DNA of 64,000 nt from Zeugodacus cucurbitae (taxonomy: Eukaryota; Arthropoda; Insecta; Diptera; Tephritidae): contig NC_071667.1 of NCBI RefSeq assembly GCF_028554725.1, positions 37,591,501-37,655,500 on the forward strand. Reading direction: 5' to 3'. Position numbers and translations under genes: made by a program. Below the pieces are notes generated by a model. That model was given only the letters and a program-made list of their open reading frames with translations, was not told where the DNA came from and did not search any database. Every line of letters starts with the position of its first letter. The first letter of the stretch is position 1. Below, one piece after another: positions 35,796-45,782 of the stretch.

Positions 35796-36646
35796 AAGGG
35801 TGATTTTTTTGAGGTTAGGATTTTCATGCATTAGTATTTGACAGATCACGTGGGATTTCAGACATGGTGTCAAAGAGAAAGATGCTCAGTATGATTTGAC
35901 ATTTCATCATGAATAGACTTACTAACGAGCAACGCTTGCAAATCATTGAATTTTATTACCAATTTTATCGACAAATTTTTTTATTTTTTATCGACAAATT
36001 TTGTTCAGCGATGAGGCTCATTTCTGGTTGAATGGCTACGTAAATAAGCAAAATTGCCGCATTTGGGGTGAAGAGCAACCAGAAGCCGTTCAAGAACTGC
36101 CCATGCATCCCGAAAAATGCACTGTTTGGTGTGGTTTGTACGCTGGTGGAATCATTGGACCGTATTTTTTCAAAGATGCTGTTGGACGCAACGTTACGGT
36201 GAATGGCGATCGCTATCGTTCGATGCTAACAAACTTTTTGTTGCCAAAAATGGAAGAACTGAACTTGGTTGACATGTGGTTTCAACAAGATGGCGCTACA
36301 TGCCACACAGCTCGCGATTCTATGGCCATTTTGAGGGAAAACTTCGGAGAACAATTCATCTCAAGAAATGGACCCGTAAGTTGGCCACCAAGATCATGCG
36401 ATTTAACGCCTTTAGACTATTTTTTGTGGGGCTACGTCAAGTCTAAAGTCTACAGAAATAAGCCAGCAACTATTCCAGCTTTGGAAGACAACATTTCCGA
36501 AGAAATTCGGGCTATTCCGGCCGAAATGCTCGAAAAAGTTGCCCAAAATTGGACTTTCCGAATGGACCACCTAAGACGCAGCCGCGGTCAACATTTAAAT
36601 GAAATTATCTTCAAAAAAGTTATCAAGCTCTTAAAAAATCACCCTT
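35796..36646 (+). mobile_element. DD41D mariner, two internal deletions (copy 4)
   Basis: It is 851 bp, flanked by TA (35794-35795 and 36647-36648); the empty site is seen in copies 2 and 3. About 400 bp are missing after codon ~18, and the break is marked by a repeated tatcgacaaattttt motif. The 3' UTR is also lost. Confidence 0.93.
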
Positions 36647-36687
36647 TACAACATTGGCATAGCTCACTTGTACAGTATTATTTTTAA
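36001..36687 (+). pseudogene. Mariner transposase, N-terminally deleted, reading through the element end (copy 4)
   Basis: The catalytic domain is intact from FSDEAHFW to LNEIIFKK with all three Asp. The normal stop was lost in the 3' deletion, so the frame continues through the right terminal repeat into jockey sequence for 31 more codons. The helix-turn-helix half is missing. Confidence 0.88.
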
Positions 36688-37231
36688 TATTACTAGATTT
36701 TGGAATATGGTCTATGATATCTATAATGTCATTACGGGGAATACATATGTAACATTTGGTTACGTCGTGCTAGAATTCCCTGTGACAACTTCGATTTCAA
36801 ATCTTTATAAACAGGACAACCCCTGTAGTTGGCAGTGTGACCTTCTCCACAATTGCTGCATTTTTTGTTTAAATCCTCTTTCTTGAGGATACATTTTGAA
36901 GTAGAATGTAAATCTCCACATATCGCACAAACACTGCGTAGAGTGCAATATGATTTGGTATGCCCATACTCTTGGCAGTTGGTGCATTGTACCGGACCGT
37001 TTCTTTTGTGTGGTTTTTCTACGGTTACTCTACGGTGCAGCAAATATTTTAAATTATATATTGAATGCACTTCGTTCTTTTTAAGCTGGTTAGAATTCGG
37101 CATCAATTCAATTCGAAACATGGGTTGTGGTACTTTATTTCTATTAAAGATGTTTACGACAGTTTTAACTTCAAAGCCACATACTTCAAAAGCTTCTTTG
37201 ATTTCACTAGAGTCTACGGAAGACTCTATAC

Positions 37232-37657
37232 TAGAGCTCTTGGTATTCGACTAACCGAATTAACCGAATAGGGCATCATTCGAATAATAATATTCGGTTT
37301 GCACTATTCGGATAGTCGTCAGTCATCGACTATTCGATTAACCGCTCATTTCCGACTATCCGTTTATCCGTTCGTTGTCGACTATTCGAATAGTGTAAGT
37401 TCATTCAATTTCCATTTATATTGAAAAAAATGAAATACAGGAAAAATGCGCACAACTGACATTTTCACAAGTAAAAACAAACAAAAATCAAAGGCTGCTT
37501 GGATTTCAAACAATTTTCATAGAACGACTATTCGAATAGTCGTAACATTGCGACTAATCGAATAGTACTAACCGGTTAATATTCGTACGAACGGTTACAA
37601 ACCATCCGGTTTCGAATAATCGGTTTTCAGGTTAATCGAATAATTTTAAGACCCCTA
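37232..37657. mobile_element. Complete hAT MITE with 8-bp target duplication
   Basis: The left end is tagagctcttggtattcgac; the right end, reverse complemented, is taggggtcttaaaattattc. They are flanked by ctctatac (37224-37231) and ctatatac (37658-37665), matching at 7 of 8 bases. Subterminal regions are packed with cgactattcgaatagtcg-like palindromic motifs, as expected for hAT transposase binding. There is no coding capacity in 426 bp. The array's right breakpoint lies at 37408, inside this element. Confidence 0.85.
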
Positions 37658-38190
37658 CTATATACCTTTAATTACTACAGCTAGACCCTTTGAGCTTTTC
37701 AGCTGTTAGGAATAATAATAAAACTTTACAGCATCCATAAAACTTTTCTCAGTGTATGTCTGTATTTTCGTTTCATCTATATTGCCTTTTTTCAAAGGCA
37801 CTATGTGAAAGTTTTTTATACCAACAATTTCGATTAATTTAGCAACAAGAGTATTTGAGCTACCCTCGCGCAAATATATTGGAGGCGGTTTGGCATACGC
37901 GACTGTGGTGGTATCCTTCGCATCATCATCAGAACCATTGCTTAATAAGGCAAATCTGTTGCCATTTAAAACTTCTGGTTTATTCTTGATTGGCGTGCCG
38001 CCTTGGAATTTTTTAGGATTGACCGCTGACTTCACAGGACTTAATTTTCTTAATTTAATTGACGTAGCGGTCAATGCCAATCTGAACAGATGGACCTTTT
38101 TTTTTGGTTTGTGCATTCTCACCTTGCATTATATTTTTCTTCGCTGTCTGCTCGATTGCCGGTACGCGCTTACTTGTTGGTGCGTTCATG

Positions 38191-38780
38191 TCTGTTGCTG
38201 GCCGTTGTTGACTGCCGTTCTCTACAGCTTTTGTAGTTTCTAAGCTCTGCTTCGGGTGCTGTTCTGTTGGTCGCTGTAATGACTCATCCTTCTCGTCTCA
38301 GCCTTATTTGTTGGTATGTTTTTCGGTTTTTGTTTTGCTAACACTTTCTTTTCATTTTTGGTTTTAGAGATCACGAAGCACATCAAAAACACGTCCGTAT
38401 AGGTTGAAAGCTCTCTCTAAAAAAACTAAGTTCAAGCATTTATATTTAAAATTATTTGTTTAAAATGTTGACAAATTGCAATATATGATATAGGTTTTGC
38501 TCACCCAATACCTGTAAATATTAAATTCTTCTTAAATTTGAAAATAAAACGAATTAGAGAAAAATGTACCTCATTTTTTATTGATAAGCTATTGAATGAT
38601 TTCATATGGTCAATATTTTTTCTACAATATTTCTTTAAAATTCGCAAAAATCCTAAAGTGCAACCATTTTCCGATAAAACTCAGTTATGCCAAAAGAATC
38701 ACACCCTCGGAAAATACTTGACATGAACCCCTCTCAGCTGTGGATTGTTTACTTTTTTACACCTGATAGTTTTGCTGCTA
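38191..38780. other. Jockey 5' UTR and unassigned spacer
   Basis: The part up to about 38400 is probably the 5' untranslated region of the minus-strand jockey element, since it is contiguous with ORF1. From 38400 to 38780 the sequence is AT-rich with no recognised content. Confidence 0.4.
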
Positions 38781-39071
38781 CCCTATAAAATGGCTAACGT
38801 ATACGACGCACAAAAACATAGTTATCAAACCGTGTGAAGAGGCGAAACCTCAGTGGGGCACTCCGACGTATTCGGTTTAACAGTTCACTTAAGTATAATA
38901 GCAGCATCTGCTTCCCTATGGTTCAGTTGCGAGCGGTCTATATACTACTCGCCTAGCGAGGTTGTGTGCTGAGTTTGGGATCAGCCACGTAGAACTGGCA
39001 GTTAGGACAATTCTAGAGAGTTGTCGAGTAAAGTGTAAACAAGTTATTAGTTAGAGTTGTAAAGTAGAGTA
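38781..39071 (+). other. Unassigned GC-richer block, possible solo LTR fragment
   Basis: Base composition rises sharply compared with both neighbours. A TATA-like ctataaaatgg (about 38783) is followed by gttcagttgcgagcgg, an initiator-like TCAGTT, and the block ends next to a Helitron-like 5' end. The look is that of an LTR or 5' regulatory region, but no tg...ca ends or 4-6 bp target copies could be matched. Confidence 0.25.
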
Positions 39072-39540
39072 ATCTATACTACTATTATAAGAGGAAAGAT
39101 TTGTATGTATGTTTGTAATGAATGAACTCAAAAACTACTGCGCCGATTTCAAAAATTATTTCACCATTGAAAAGATACATTCACCCCGAGTAACATAGGC
39201 TATATTTATTGCTAGAACCTCAACTTTCTGGAAATAGTTCCCGGATGAGGGTGTCAAAAAGACTCCGTGATGGAGAATCTTAATCTGAAACTGAAAATCG
39301 TCATTCTCTTCGCATCGCAATCGCGTGCTATAGAGTCGAGTAACGAGCGCTTGCAGCTGCTTGCTTAATAAAATTTCAAAACTTGCCAAGTACGCGCTTG
39401 AGAGTCGAGTAAGGAGCGTGTAAAACGGCTTGAAGGACAAAATATTAGAAATATACAAGTTCGCACTAGGGTGTCGAACTCTGAGCGTTCCCAACGCCTT
39501 CATAATCGGAGAGATGGACAACGGACACCAAAGACTAGAG
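39072..39540 (+). mobile_element. Helitron-like non-autonomous element, 5' end
   Basis: It starts tctatactactattataag, preceded by A, consistent with Helitron insertion between A and T with a 5' TC. The text that follows (ctcaaaaactactgcgccga, then taacataggctata) matches 62343-62490. This family of sequence is widespread in insects. The 3' hairpin and CTRR end were not confirmed, so the right limit is approximate. Confidence 0.5.
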
Positions 39541-39985
39541 GTCGTAATCAAGTTTTAGCTCATTGCAAATAAAATATAATTTCATGGTCGAATTCTCATT
39601 TTTAAAATGAAACCACGCGAGAAGCGGGAAAGTACATATGTACATGTATGGGAGAGTGTGTATAAGTGTGTAAAACTTATAATTTTTGAAATATTTGTAA
39701 GACCAGTTCGAAGCCGGAACGGTCTGCAAGTAAGCTGTAAAATTGTGGCTTTTATTTGACAATCCAGTGATCGAACTCAGAGTAGAGTTTCTTTTTTTAT
39801 TTATTTCTTATTAATAACAATAAATATGGGAAAAATCACATTACAAAACTATGTATATGTTTTCCATTTGACAATTCAGCGCATGCAATGTCAAAAATAT
39901 TAATAGGCACTTAAAAGAGGGAAATTGCAAGCAATTATGTATTTGCGACTTAATATTGTAGGCATTTAAGCGGGAAACTAAACTA
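39541..39985. mobile_element. Pogo-like fragment, opposite orientation to array copies
   Basis: From about 39785 to 39980 the sequence is the inverted counterpart of about 5465-5660. It shares attaataacaataaatatg, ttgacaattcagcgca and aggcatttaagcggg. This is an independent copy of the pogo-like element found in the array, more diverged and partial. The stretch 39541-39784 has nothing recognised. Confidence 0.55.
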
Positions 39986-40004
39986 AACAGCTAAACAAAT
40001 TTTC

Positions 40005-40403
40005 ACAAATTTGTATACGATATATGAAAGAAAAAGTTTAGCAATGCTGCTATGCAAAGTTGGCTATGCGAAAGACAGAGTTTTATCGTTAAAATTCAAA
40101 AGTGAATCACAGCTATTGATTCATATTAATTTTTTTGATGACTTGATAACTGAGCTATTGGCTTCGGGAGCTAAGATCGACGAGATGGATAAAGTATCAT
40201 ATTTGCTACTTACTTCACCATCGTCTTATGATGGTGTTATAACTGCGATTGAAACGTTATCTGACAAATTAAAATTGGCTTTTGTGAAAAGTCGATTACT
40301 CGATCATGAAACAAAAATAAGAAGTGCTGAAACGAGTGTAAAAGAGTTACAAGCCGTAGGAAAATTTTCACAAAACGTTAACAAAGTTACACAAGTTTAA
40401 AAC
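40005..40403 (+). pseudogene. Copia-type gag fragment
   Basis: The frame encodes IYERKSLAMLLCKVGYAKD, then INFFDDLITELLASGAKIDE, then KVSYLLLTSPSSYDGVITAI. This is the conserved core of copia/Ty1 gag polyproteins (UBN2/gag type). The zinc knuckle and protease are not found after it. The reading ends just before the RTE-like insertion at 40432, and integrase sequence of the same kind resumes at about 44400. Confidence 0.85.
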
Positions 40404-40431
40404 AAATCAGAATCACAATCAGAAATATTAA

Positions 40432-43150
40432 TGTATGTGATTGGCGTTGCAACCGTTTAGCCGGTTATAGCCGAATCGACGATAGTGCGCCACCTCTCTC
40501 TCTCCTTCGCAGTTCGGCGCCAGTTGGAGATCCCAAGTGTAACCAGGTCGTTCTCCACATGGTCTCTCCAACGGAGTGGAGGCCTTCCCCTTCCTCGGCT
40601 TCCTCCGGCGGGTACTGCATCGAACACTTTCAGGGCTGGAGTGTTTTCGTCCATTCGGACAACTTGACCTAGCCAGCGTAGCCGCTGTCGTTTTATTCGC
40701 TGAACTATGTCAATGTCGTCGTATAACTCGTACAGCTCATCATTCCATCGTCTGCGGTATTCGCCGTTGCCAATGTTCTGAGGACCATAAATCTTGCGCA
40801 AAATTTTCCTCTCGAAAACTCCTAGTGTCGTCTCATCTGATGTTGACATCGTCCAAGCTTCTGCACCGTAAAGCAGGACGGGAATGATAAGCGACTAGTA
40901 GAGTTTGATTTTGGTTCGTCGAGAGAGGACTTTACTGTTCAATTGCCTACTCAGTCCAAAGTAGCACCTGTTGGCAAGAGTTATTCTGCGCTGGATTTCG
41001 AGGCTGACATTGTTCGTGTTGTTGATGCTGGTTCCCAGGTATACGAAATTATCTACGACCTCGAAGTTATGACTGTCAACAGTGACGTGGGAGCCAAGAC
41101 GCGAATGCGCCGACTGTTTGTTTGATGACAGGAGATATTTCGTCTTGTCCTCATTCACCTCTAGACCCATTCGCTTCGCCTCCTTATCCATGCGGGAAAA
41201 AGCAGAACAAACGGCGGGGTTGTTGCTTCCGATGATATCAATATCATCGGCGTACGCCAGGAGCTGTACACTCTTGAAGAAGATTGTACCTTCTCGGTTT
41301 AGCTCTGCAGCTCTTATAATTTTTTCCAGCATCAGGTTAAAGAAGTCGCACGATAGTGAGTCACCTTGTCTGAAACCTCGTTTGGTATCGAACGGCTCGG
41401 AGAGGTCCTTCCCAATCATGACGGAGCTTTTGGTGTTGCTCAACGTCAATTTACACAGCCGTATTAGTTTTGCGGGGATACCAAATTCAGACATCGCGGC
41501 GTAAAGGCAGCACCTTTTCGTGCTGTCGAAAGCAGCTTTAAAATCGACAAAAAGGTGGTGTGTGTCGATCCTCTTTTCACGGGTCTTCTCCAAGATTTGG
41601 CGCATGGTGAATATCTGGTCAGTTGTTGATTTTCCAGGTCTAAAGCCACACTGATAAGGTCCAATCAGTTTGTTGACGGTGGGCTTTAGTCTTTCACACA
41701 GTACGCTCGATAGAACCTTGTATGCGATATTTAGGAGGCTGATCCCACGGTAATTGGCGCAGATTGTGGGATCTCCCTTTTTATGGATTGGGCAGAGCAC
41801 ACTGAGATTCCAATCGTCAGGCATGCTTTCTTCCGACCATATTCTGCAAAGAAGCTGATGCATGCACCTTATCAGTTCTTCGCCGCCGTATTTGAATAGT
41901 TCTGCCGGTAATCTATCGGCCCCCGCTGCTTTGTTGTTCTTCAAGCGGGTAATTGCTATTCGAATTTCTTCATGGTCGGGTAATGGAACATCTGTTCCAT
42001 CGTCATCGATTGGGGGATCGGGTTCGCCATCTCCTGGTGTTGTACTCTCACTGCCATTCAGCAGGTCGGAGAAGTGTTCCCTCCATAATCCCAGTATGCC
42101 CTGGACATCGGTTACCAGATTACCACCTTGGTCTCTACATGAGGATGCTCCGGTCTTGAAACCTTCGTTAAGTCGCTTCATTTTTTCATAAAATTTTAGA
42201 GCATTACCTCTGTCTGTCAGCTTCTCAAGCTCTTCGTACTCACGCATTTCGGCTTCTTTCTTTTTTTGTCTGCAGATGCGTCTCGCTTCCCTCTTCAGCT
42301 CTCAGTATCTATCCCATCCCGCACGTGTTGTGGTCGTTTGCAACGTTGCGAGGTAGGCAGTCTGTTTTCTCTCCGCTGCGAGACGGCACTCCTCATCGTA
42401 CCAGCTTGTTTTTTTGTCGTTGCCGAAAACCTATTGTTTCGGCTGCAGCGGTACGCAGTGAGTTTGAGATGCCGTTCCACAGTTCCCTTATACCGAGATG
42501 CTGATGAGTGCTCTCAGAGAGCAGGAGTGCAAGTCGAGTAGAGTATTTCGTGGCTGTCTATTGCGATTGCAGCTTTTCGACGTCGAACCTTCCTTGTGTT
42601 TGTTGCCGGGCATTCTTTGCTGCACAGAGGCGGGTGCGTATCTTCGCTGCGACCAGATAATGGTCCGAGTCTATATTTGGTCCTCGGAGCGTACGCACGT
42701 CTGAAACACTGGAGACATGTCTTTCGTCTATCACAACGTGATCGATTTAGTTCCGCGTGTTTCGATCAGGAGACAGCCAAGTAGCTTGATGTATTTTCTT
42801 ATGCTGGAATCTGGTACTACAGACGACCATATTTCGGGCCCCAGCGAATTCGATCTGCCTCAGGCCGTTTGGCGATGTTTCGTCATGGAGGCTGAATTTT
42901 CCGACTGTTGTGCCAAAGACACTTTCTTTACCCACCCTGGCGTTAAAATCGCCAAGCACGATTTTTACATCGTGGCGGGGGCAGCGCTCATAGGTGCGTT
43001 CTAGGCGCTCATAGAAAGCATCTTTGGTCACATCGTCCTTCTCTTCCGTTGGGGCGTGGGCGCAAATCAGAGATATGTTGAAGAACCTCGCTTTGATGCG
43101 GATTGTGGCAAGACGTTCATCAATTGCATAGAGTTTACGGCCAAAGAAAA
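40432..43150 (-). mobile_element. RTE-like non-LTR retrotransposon, 5'-truncated
   Basis: The 3' end lies at 40432-40450, with the text 'cggctataaccggctaaacgg' (minus strand) shared with the fragment at window position 165-181. The 5' end breaks off in the endonuclease at about 43150, a typical target-primed truncation. The element sits between copia gag and copia integrase. A further 60-bp scrap of the same 3' region lies at 43553-43615. Confidence 0.85.
40457..43145 (-). pseudogene. RTE-like endonuclease-reverse transcriptase, nearly intact
   Basis: From the 5' side it encodes endonuclease blocks (FFNISLICAHAPTEEKDD, then IVLGDFNARVGKES), a linker, and reverse transcriptase. RT motifs are KAAGADRLPAELFK, ANYRGISLLNIAYKVL, a degenerate LFVDFKAAFDS, a changed RGFRQGDSLSCDFF in place of RQGC-LSP, and LAYADDIDIIG. 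The tail has the RLRWLGQVVRMDENTPALK and GRGRPPLRWRDHV blocks. The frame 42247 to 40457 is broken only by one in-frame TAG at about 40896, and a TGA interrupts WDRY-ELKREA near 42312. Upstream endonuclease reading shifts frame at least once. It is therefore recently dead. Confidence 0.88.
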
Positions 43151-44399
43151 ACTTTGGATTTTTTTCATAAAACCTCTATATTTTGTCCCTTTTATTTATC
43201 TTTTCACGTAAGGGCAAGTCACATAATACATATTTTATTACTTTTTCGACGACTAGGGTAAATACATCGGCCAGGGGGAGACGTAAGTTTATGGGAAATA
43301 ATTATTTTACCAAATGCAAAAAATTAATTTAAAATAGAATTACAAATTAAAGGTACTCTCTTTCCTAGATGAATAAACTAGAAAATTGAAATAATAAATT
43401 CACTCTCCATCCTAAATAAACGAAACAAATATTAAATGTAAAATCTTGTGATCTTTCAAAAACATTTCTGAATATATGAGAATATATAAGAATTGGCATG
43501 GGGGGAGTTTGGCATACATATATATGTATACATATTTGGCGTATGCACCGCTTATGCGATTGGCGAAGTCATCTCTTCTTTTTGCTGTTTGGCGCCAATT
43601 GGAAATACCAATAATTTAATTGTTTTAATTGTCTGAATTATTTTTTGGGTTAATTATTTATTTCACTTTAATTATCACAGTATTAGTAATCTAGGACAAT
43701 AAAGGCAAATAAATTAAATGAATAGTATGTGTTATATGAATTGCCAGGAGAGACAAAATCAGTTTGCGAACCCAGTACCACCCCACGATCGGACCGCAAT
43801 AACTAAAAAACTACAGCGCTCAAACGGATTTCGCGATTAGTATCATTAACTTCAAGCTGATATATGCTCTTGAGCACTTTTTTCAACGCCACCGTCTTTA
43901 AATTTATTTCGTACAAACGAAACAAAATTTGGCAGGGTAGATACATAAAAAATCAGGACAAAAGTTAATTTGAAATATTATATGAAATAAACAAAATAAT
44001 TTTGTTTTTTTATTTAACAATACTTAATTTAAATTATTTTACTTCCGATTGAACTTAGTTTAGGTTTAGCATCCCATTCAGTCGCAAAAGTGTGGTGAAT
44101 ATGTTTACGCAACAAAGAAATAGTACATAGTGAGACTACACAACAATTTACAAAATCCGATTACTCTATAGAATGTTTTGTTTTGCCGTGATATTCCGGA
44201 AAACTTATGAAAAACTCTGGGAAGACCATCGAATTTCATACGGAAGGTGTCAAAGTTTCTAAAAAATTTTAAGTAATTCTTGAAAACAAAGGTATTTTTT
44301 GATCAATTTACACATTATTGTGTAACTTATCCAATCACTTCTGATCTGATGTTTTTGTAATGTTTAAAGACTTTATCGCTAAAAGTGAAGCACATTTCA
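43151..44399. other. AT-rich interval with a 60-bp RTE scrap
   Basis: It should hold the middle of the copia element (protease to integrase start), but no recognisable coding survives. At 43553-43615 the text ggcgaagtcatctcttctt to ggcgccaattggaaatacc is a diverged copy of the RTE 3' region at 40490-40534. The rest is unassigned. Confidence 0.5.
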
Positions 44400-45056
44400 A
44401 TTCAAAAGTTGTGAATTTTTACAGAGACAATAGTCGATAATATTTACCGAATGAGATGAAGGACTAATGTGTTCAGAAAGGGATCACTTACCATTTAACA
44501 GTCCCCCACACTCCACAAATGGATGGTGTGTCTGAACGAATGATACGAACAATAACAGAAAAATCGCGTGCTATGGTAAATGGTGCAAAGTTGGACAAGA
44601 ATTTTTGGGGTGAAACAGTATTGACAGCTACCTATTTAATTAATATAAGTCCAAGTATAGCTCTGAAGATTAGTACAAAAATTCCATATGAACTGTGGCA
44701 TGATAGAAAACCGAATTTAAAGTACTTGAAGGAATTCCGTTCGACAGTATACGTATATAACAAAAGTATAAAAAGAAAATTTGATGAGAAATGAGGTTTT
44801 ATAACTCCAAGAGATGTTATTGTAGATGAAACAAATATGGTTCATTCCAAGAATGTAATATGAGATAGTGTCCAATTAAAAGGCTTTGAATTCCCGAATG
44901 AGAGAACGGAAGGTATGACACCAAAATTCCCGAATGATAGTACGGAAGGTAGAAGTGAAAGATTAAAAGAACGCAAAAAGATATTATATAATGAAGAAAA
45001 CTCACTGTCATATAATTATAAAATTAATGCACACTCTTTCATTAGTAGCATTCCAA
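44400..45056 (+). pseudogene. Copia-type integrase, C-terminal core fragment
   Basis: After a degraded stretch the frame reads HLTVPHTPQMDGVSERMIRT, corresponding to the 'S-YTPQQNGVAER-NRT' integrase motif with its catalytic-Glu region. It continues ITEKSRAMV and FWGETVLTATYLINISPS, then IPYELWHDRKPNLKYLKEF. This is the standard order in copia integrase. The N-terminal zinc finger and first Asp are lost. Coding traces run on to about 45050, where the interspersed repeat interrupts. Confidence 0.88.
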
Positions 45057-45782
45057 CCAAATAAGGAAGGGCTAAGTTCGGGTGTGAAAGTTGGAAACCC
45101 TAATATTAAGTATATAGGGGTTAGGTGAAGTTATGACCCGATTTCAGACGATGCATAGAGACTTATTATTAAAAGAAAGATATTCCCTCTGAATTTCTTC
45201 AAAATGATCTGAGAGACATACTTATAATTTCGGTAAAAAAATTAGAAGTTTTGATATATGGAGCCTTGAAAACTTATGGTCCTATTTCGACGATTTATAG
45301 AAGAGCGATGCCACACTATAATTTCAGTTTGTGCAAAGTTCTGTTCCGATATGTTCATTAGTGCCTACTTTATATCATGTAAAGTAAACGAATCAAATCG
45401 TCTACAAAGTTCTGGTATATAGGAAGTAGGCGTGGTTGTGAACTGATTTGGCCTATTTTCACAACATATCATTGGAATGCAAGGAAAATATCACAAACCA
45501 AATTTCAATGGTTTTAGTAGTTTTCAATATAACCTTTGTATGGGAGGAGGGCGTGGTTATAATCCGATTTCCTCCATTTTTGGACTGCATAAGGTAGTAC
45601 CTAAAAGAATCGATTGTAGAAAGTTTTGTTGATATAGCTTAAGTAGTTCACGAGATATGTACAATAAAATTACATCCAATATGCCCCATCATAGTGTGAT
45701 CCTTTGTACCAAAGTTTACTTCAATAGCTTTATTTATGGCCGTGTGGTCCGATTTTACCCATTTTCGAAAGCAACCTTCTTG

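Larger units (their letters stand above)
3942..37408. repeat. Four-copy tandem array of a composite ~7.6-kb transposon-graveyard unit
   Basis: The same block order repeats four times head to tail, starting with 'gtagaaacgcatccttcaat' at 3942, 12451, 21311 and 28930. Unit lengths are 8509, 8860, 7619 and 8479 bp. Removing the mariner insertions from copies 1, 2 and 4 brings all four to about 7.56-7.63 kb. The three internal junctions are identical: ...ttcattcaa, one extra c, then gtagaaac.... The single-copy left flank (ending 3941) and right flank (starting 37409) show the two original breakpoints. Confidence 0.97.
28930..37408. repeat. Array copy 4
   Basis: It is nearly identical to copy 3. 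It differs by the deleted mariner at 35796-36646 and by a short replacement near 34786 (catgctgatgcttccaag in place of catgtttaag) that breaks the endonuclease frame. It continues without a break into unique sequence at 37409: the remaining part of the hAT MITE, then the 5' half of the jockey element. Confidence 0.95.
35627..38190 (-). pseudogene. Jockey-clade ORF1, nearly full length but interrupted twice (copy 4 and right flank)
   Basis: This is the only place where the 5' half of the element survives. The N-terminal part (37666-38190) begins near a MNAPTSKRVPAIEQ block and has the NRFALLSN block and a PPPIYLREGSSNTLVAK block typical of jockey gag proteins. The hAT MITE (37232-37657) then interrupts, followed by the three zinc knuckles (36732-37121). 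The mariner at 35796-36646 sits in the C-terminal tail. Without the two insertions the order is that of an ordinary jockey ORF1. Small frameshifts and stops remain. Confidence 0.86.

Noticed and set aside
3942..37408. Assembly artefact as the explanation of the four copies
   Set aside because: Each copy has its own indels, and three have different mariner insertions with clean target copies, which assembly echoes would not create. Copies 3 and 4 are close enough that a collapsed or doubled pair cannot be fully excluded without reads.
3942..37408. CRISPR-like or other short-repeat defence array
   Set aside because: The sequence is insect nuclear DNA. The repeats are kilobase units of transposon DNA, and no short regularly spaced repeats occur.
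41082..41504. 140-codon + frame, and other + frames at 41862-42191
   Set aside because: They are antisense shadows of the RTE-like reverse transcriptase.
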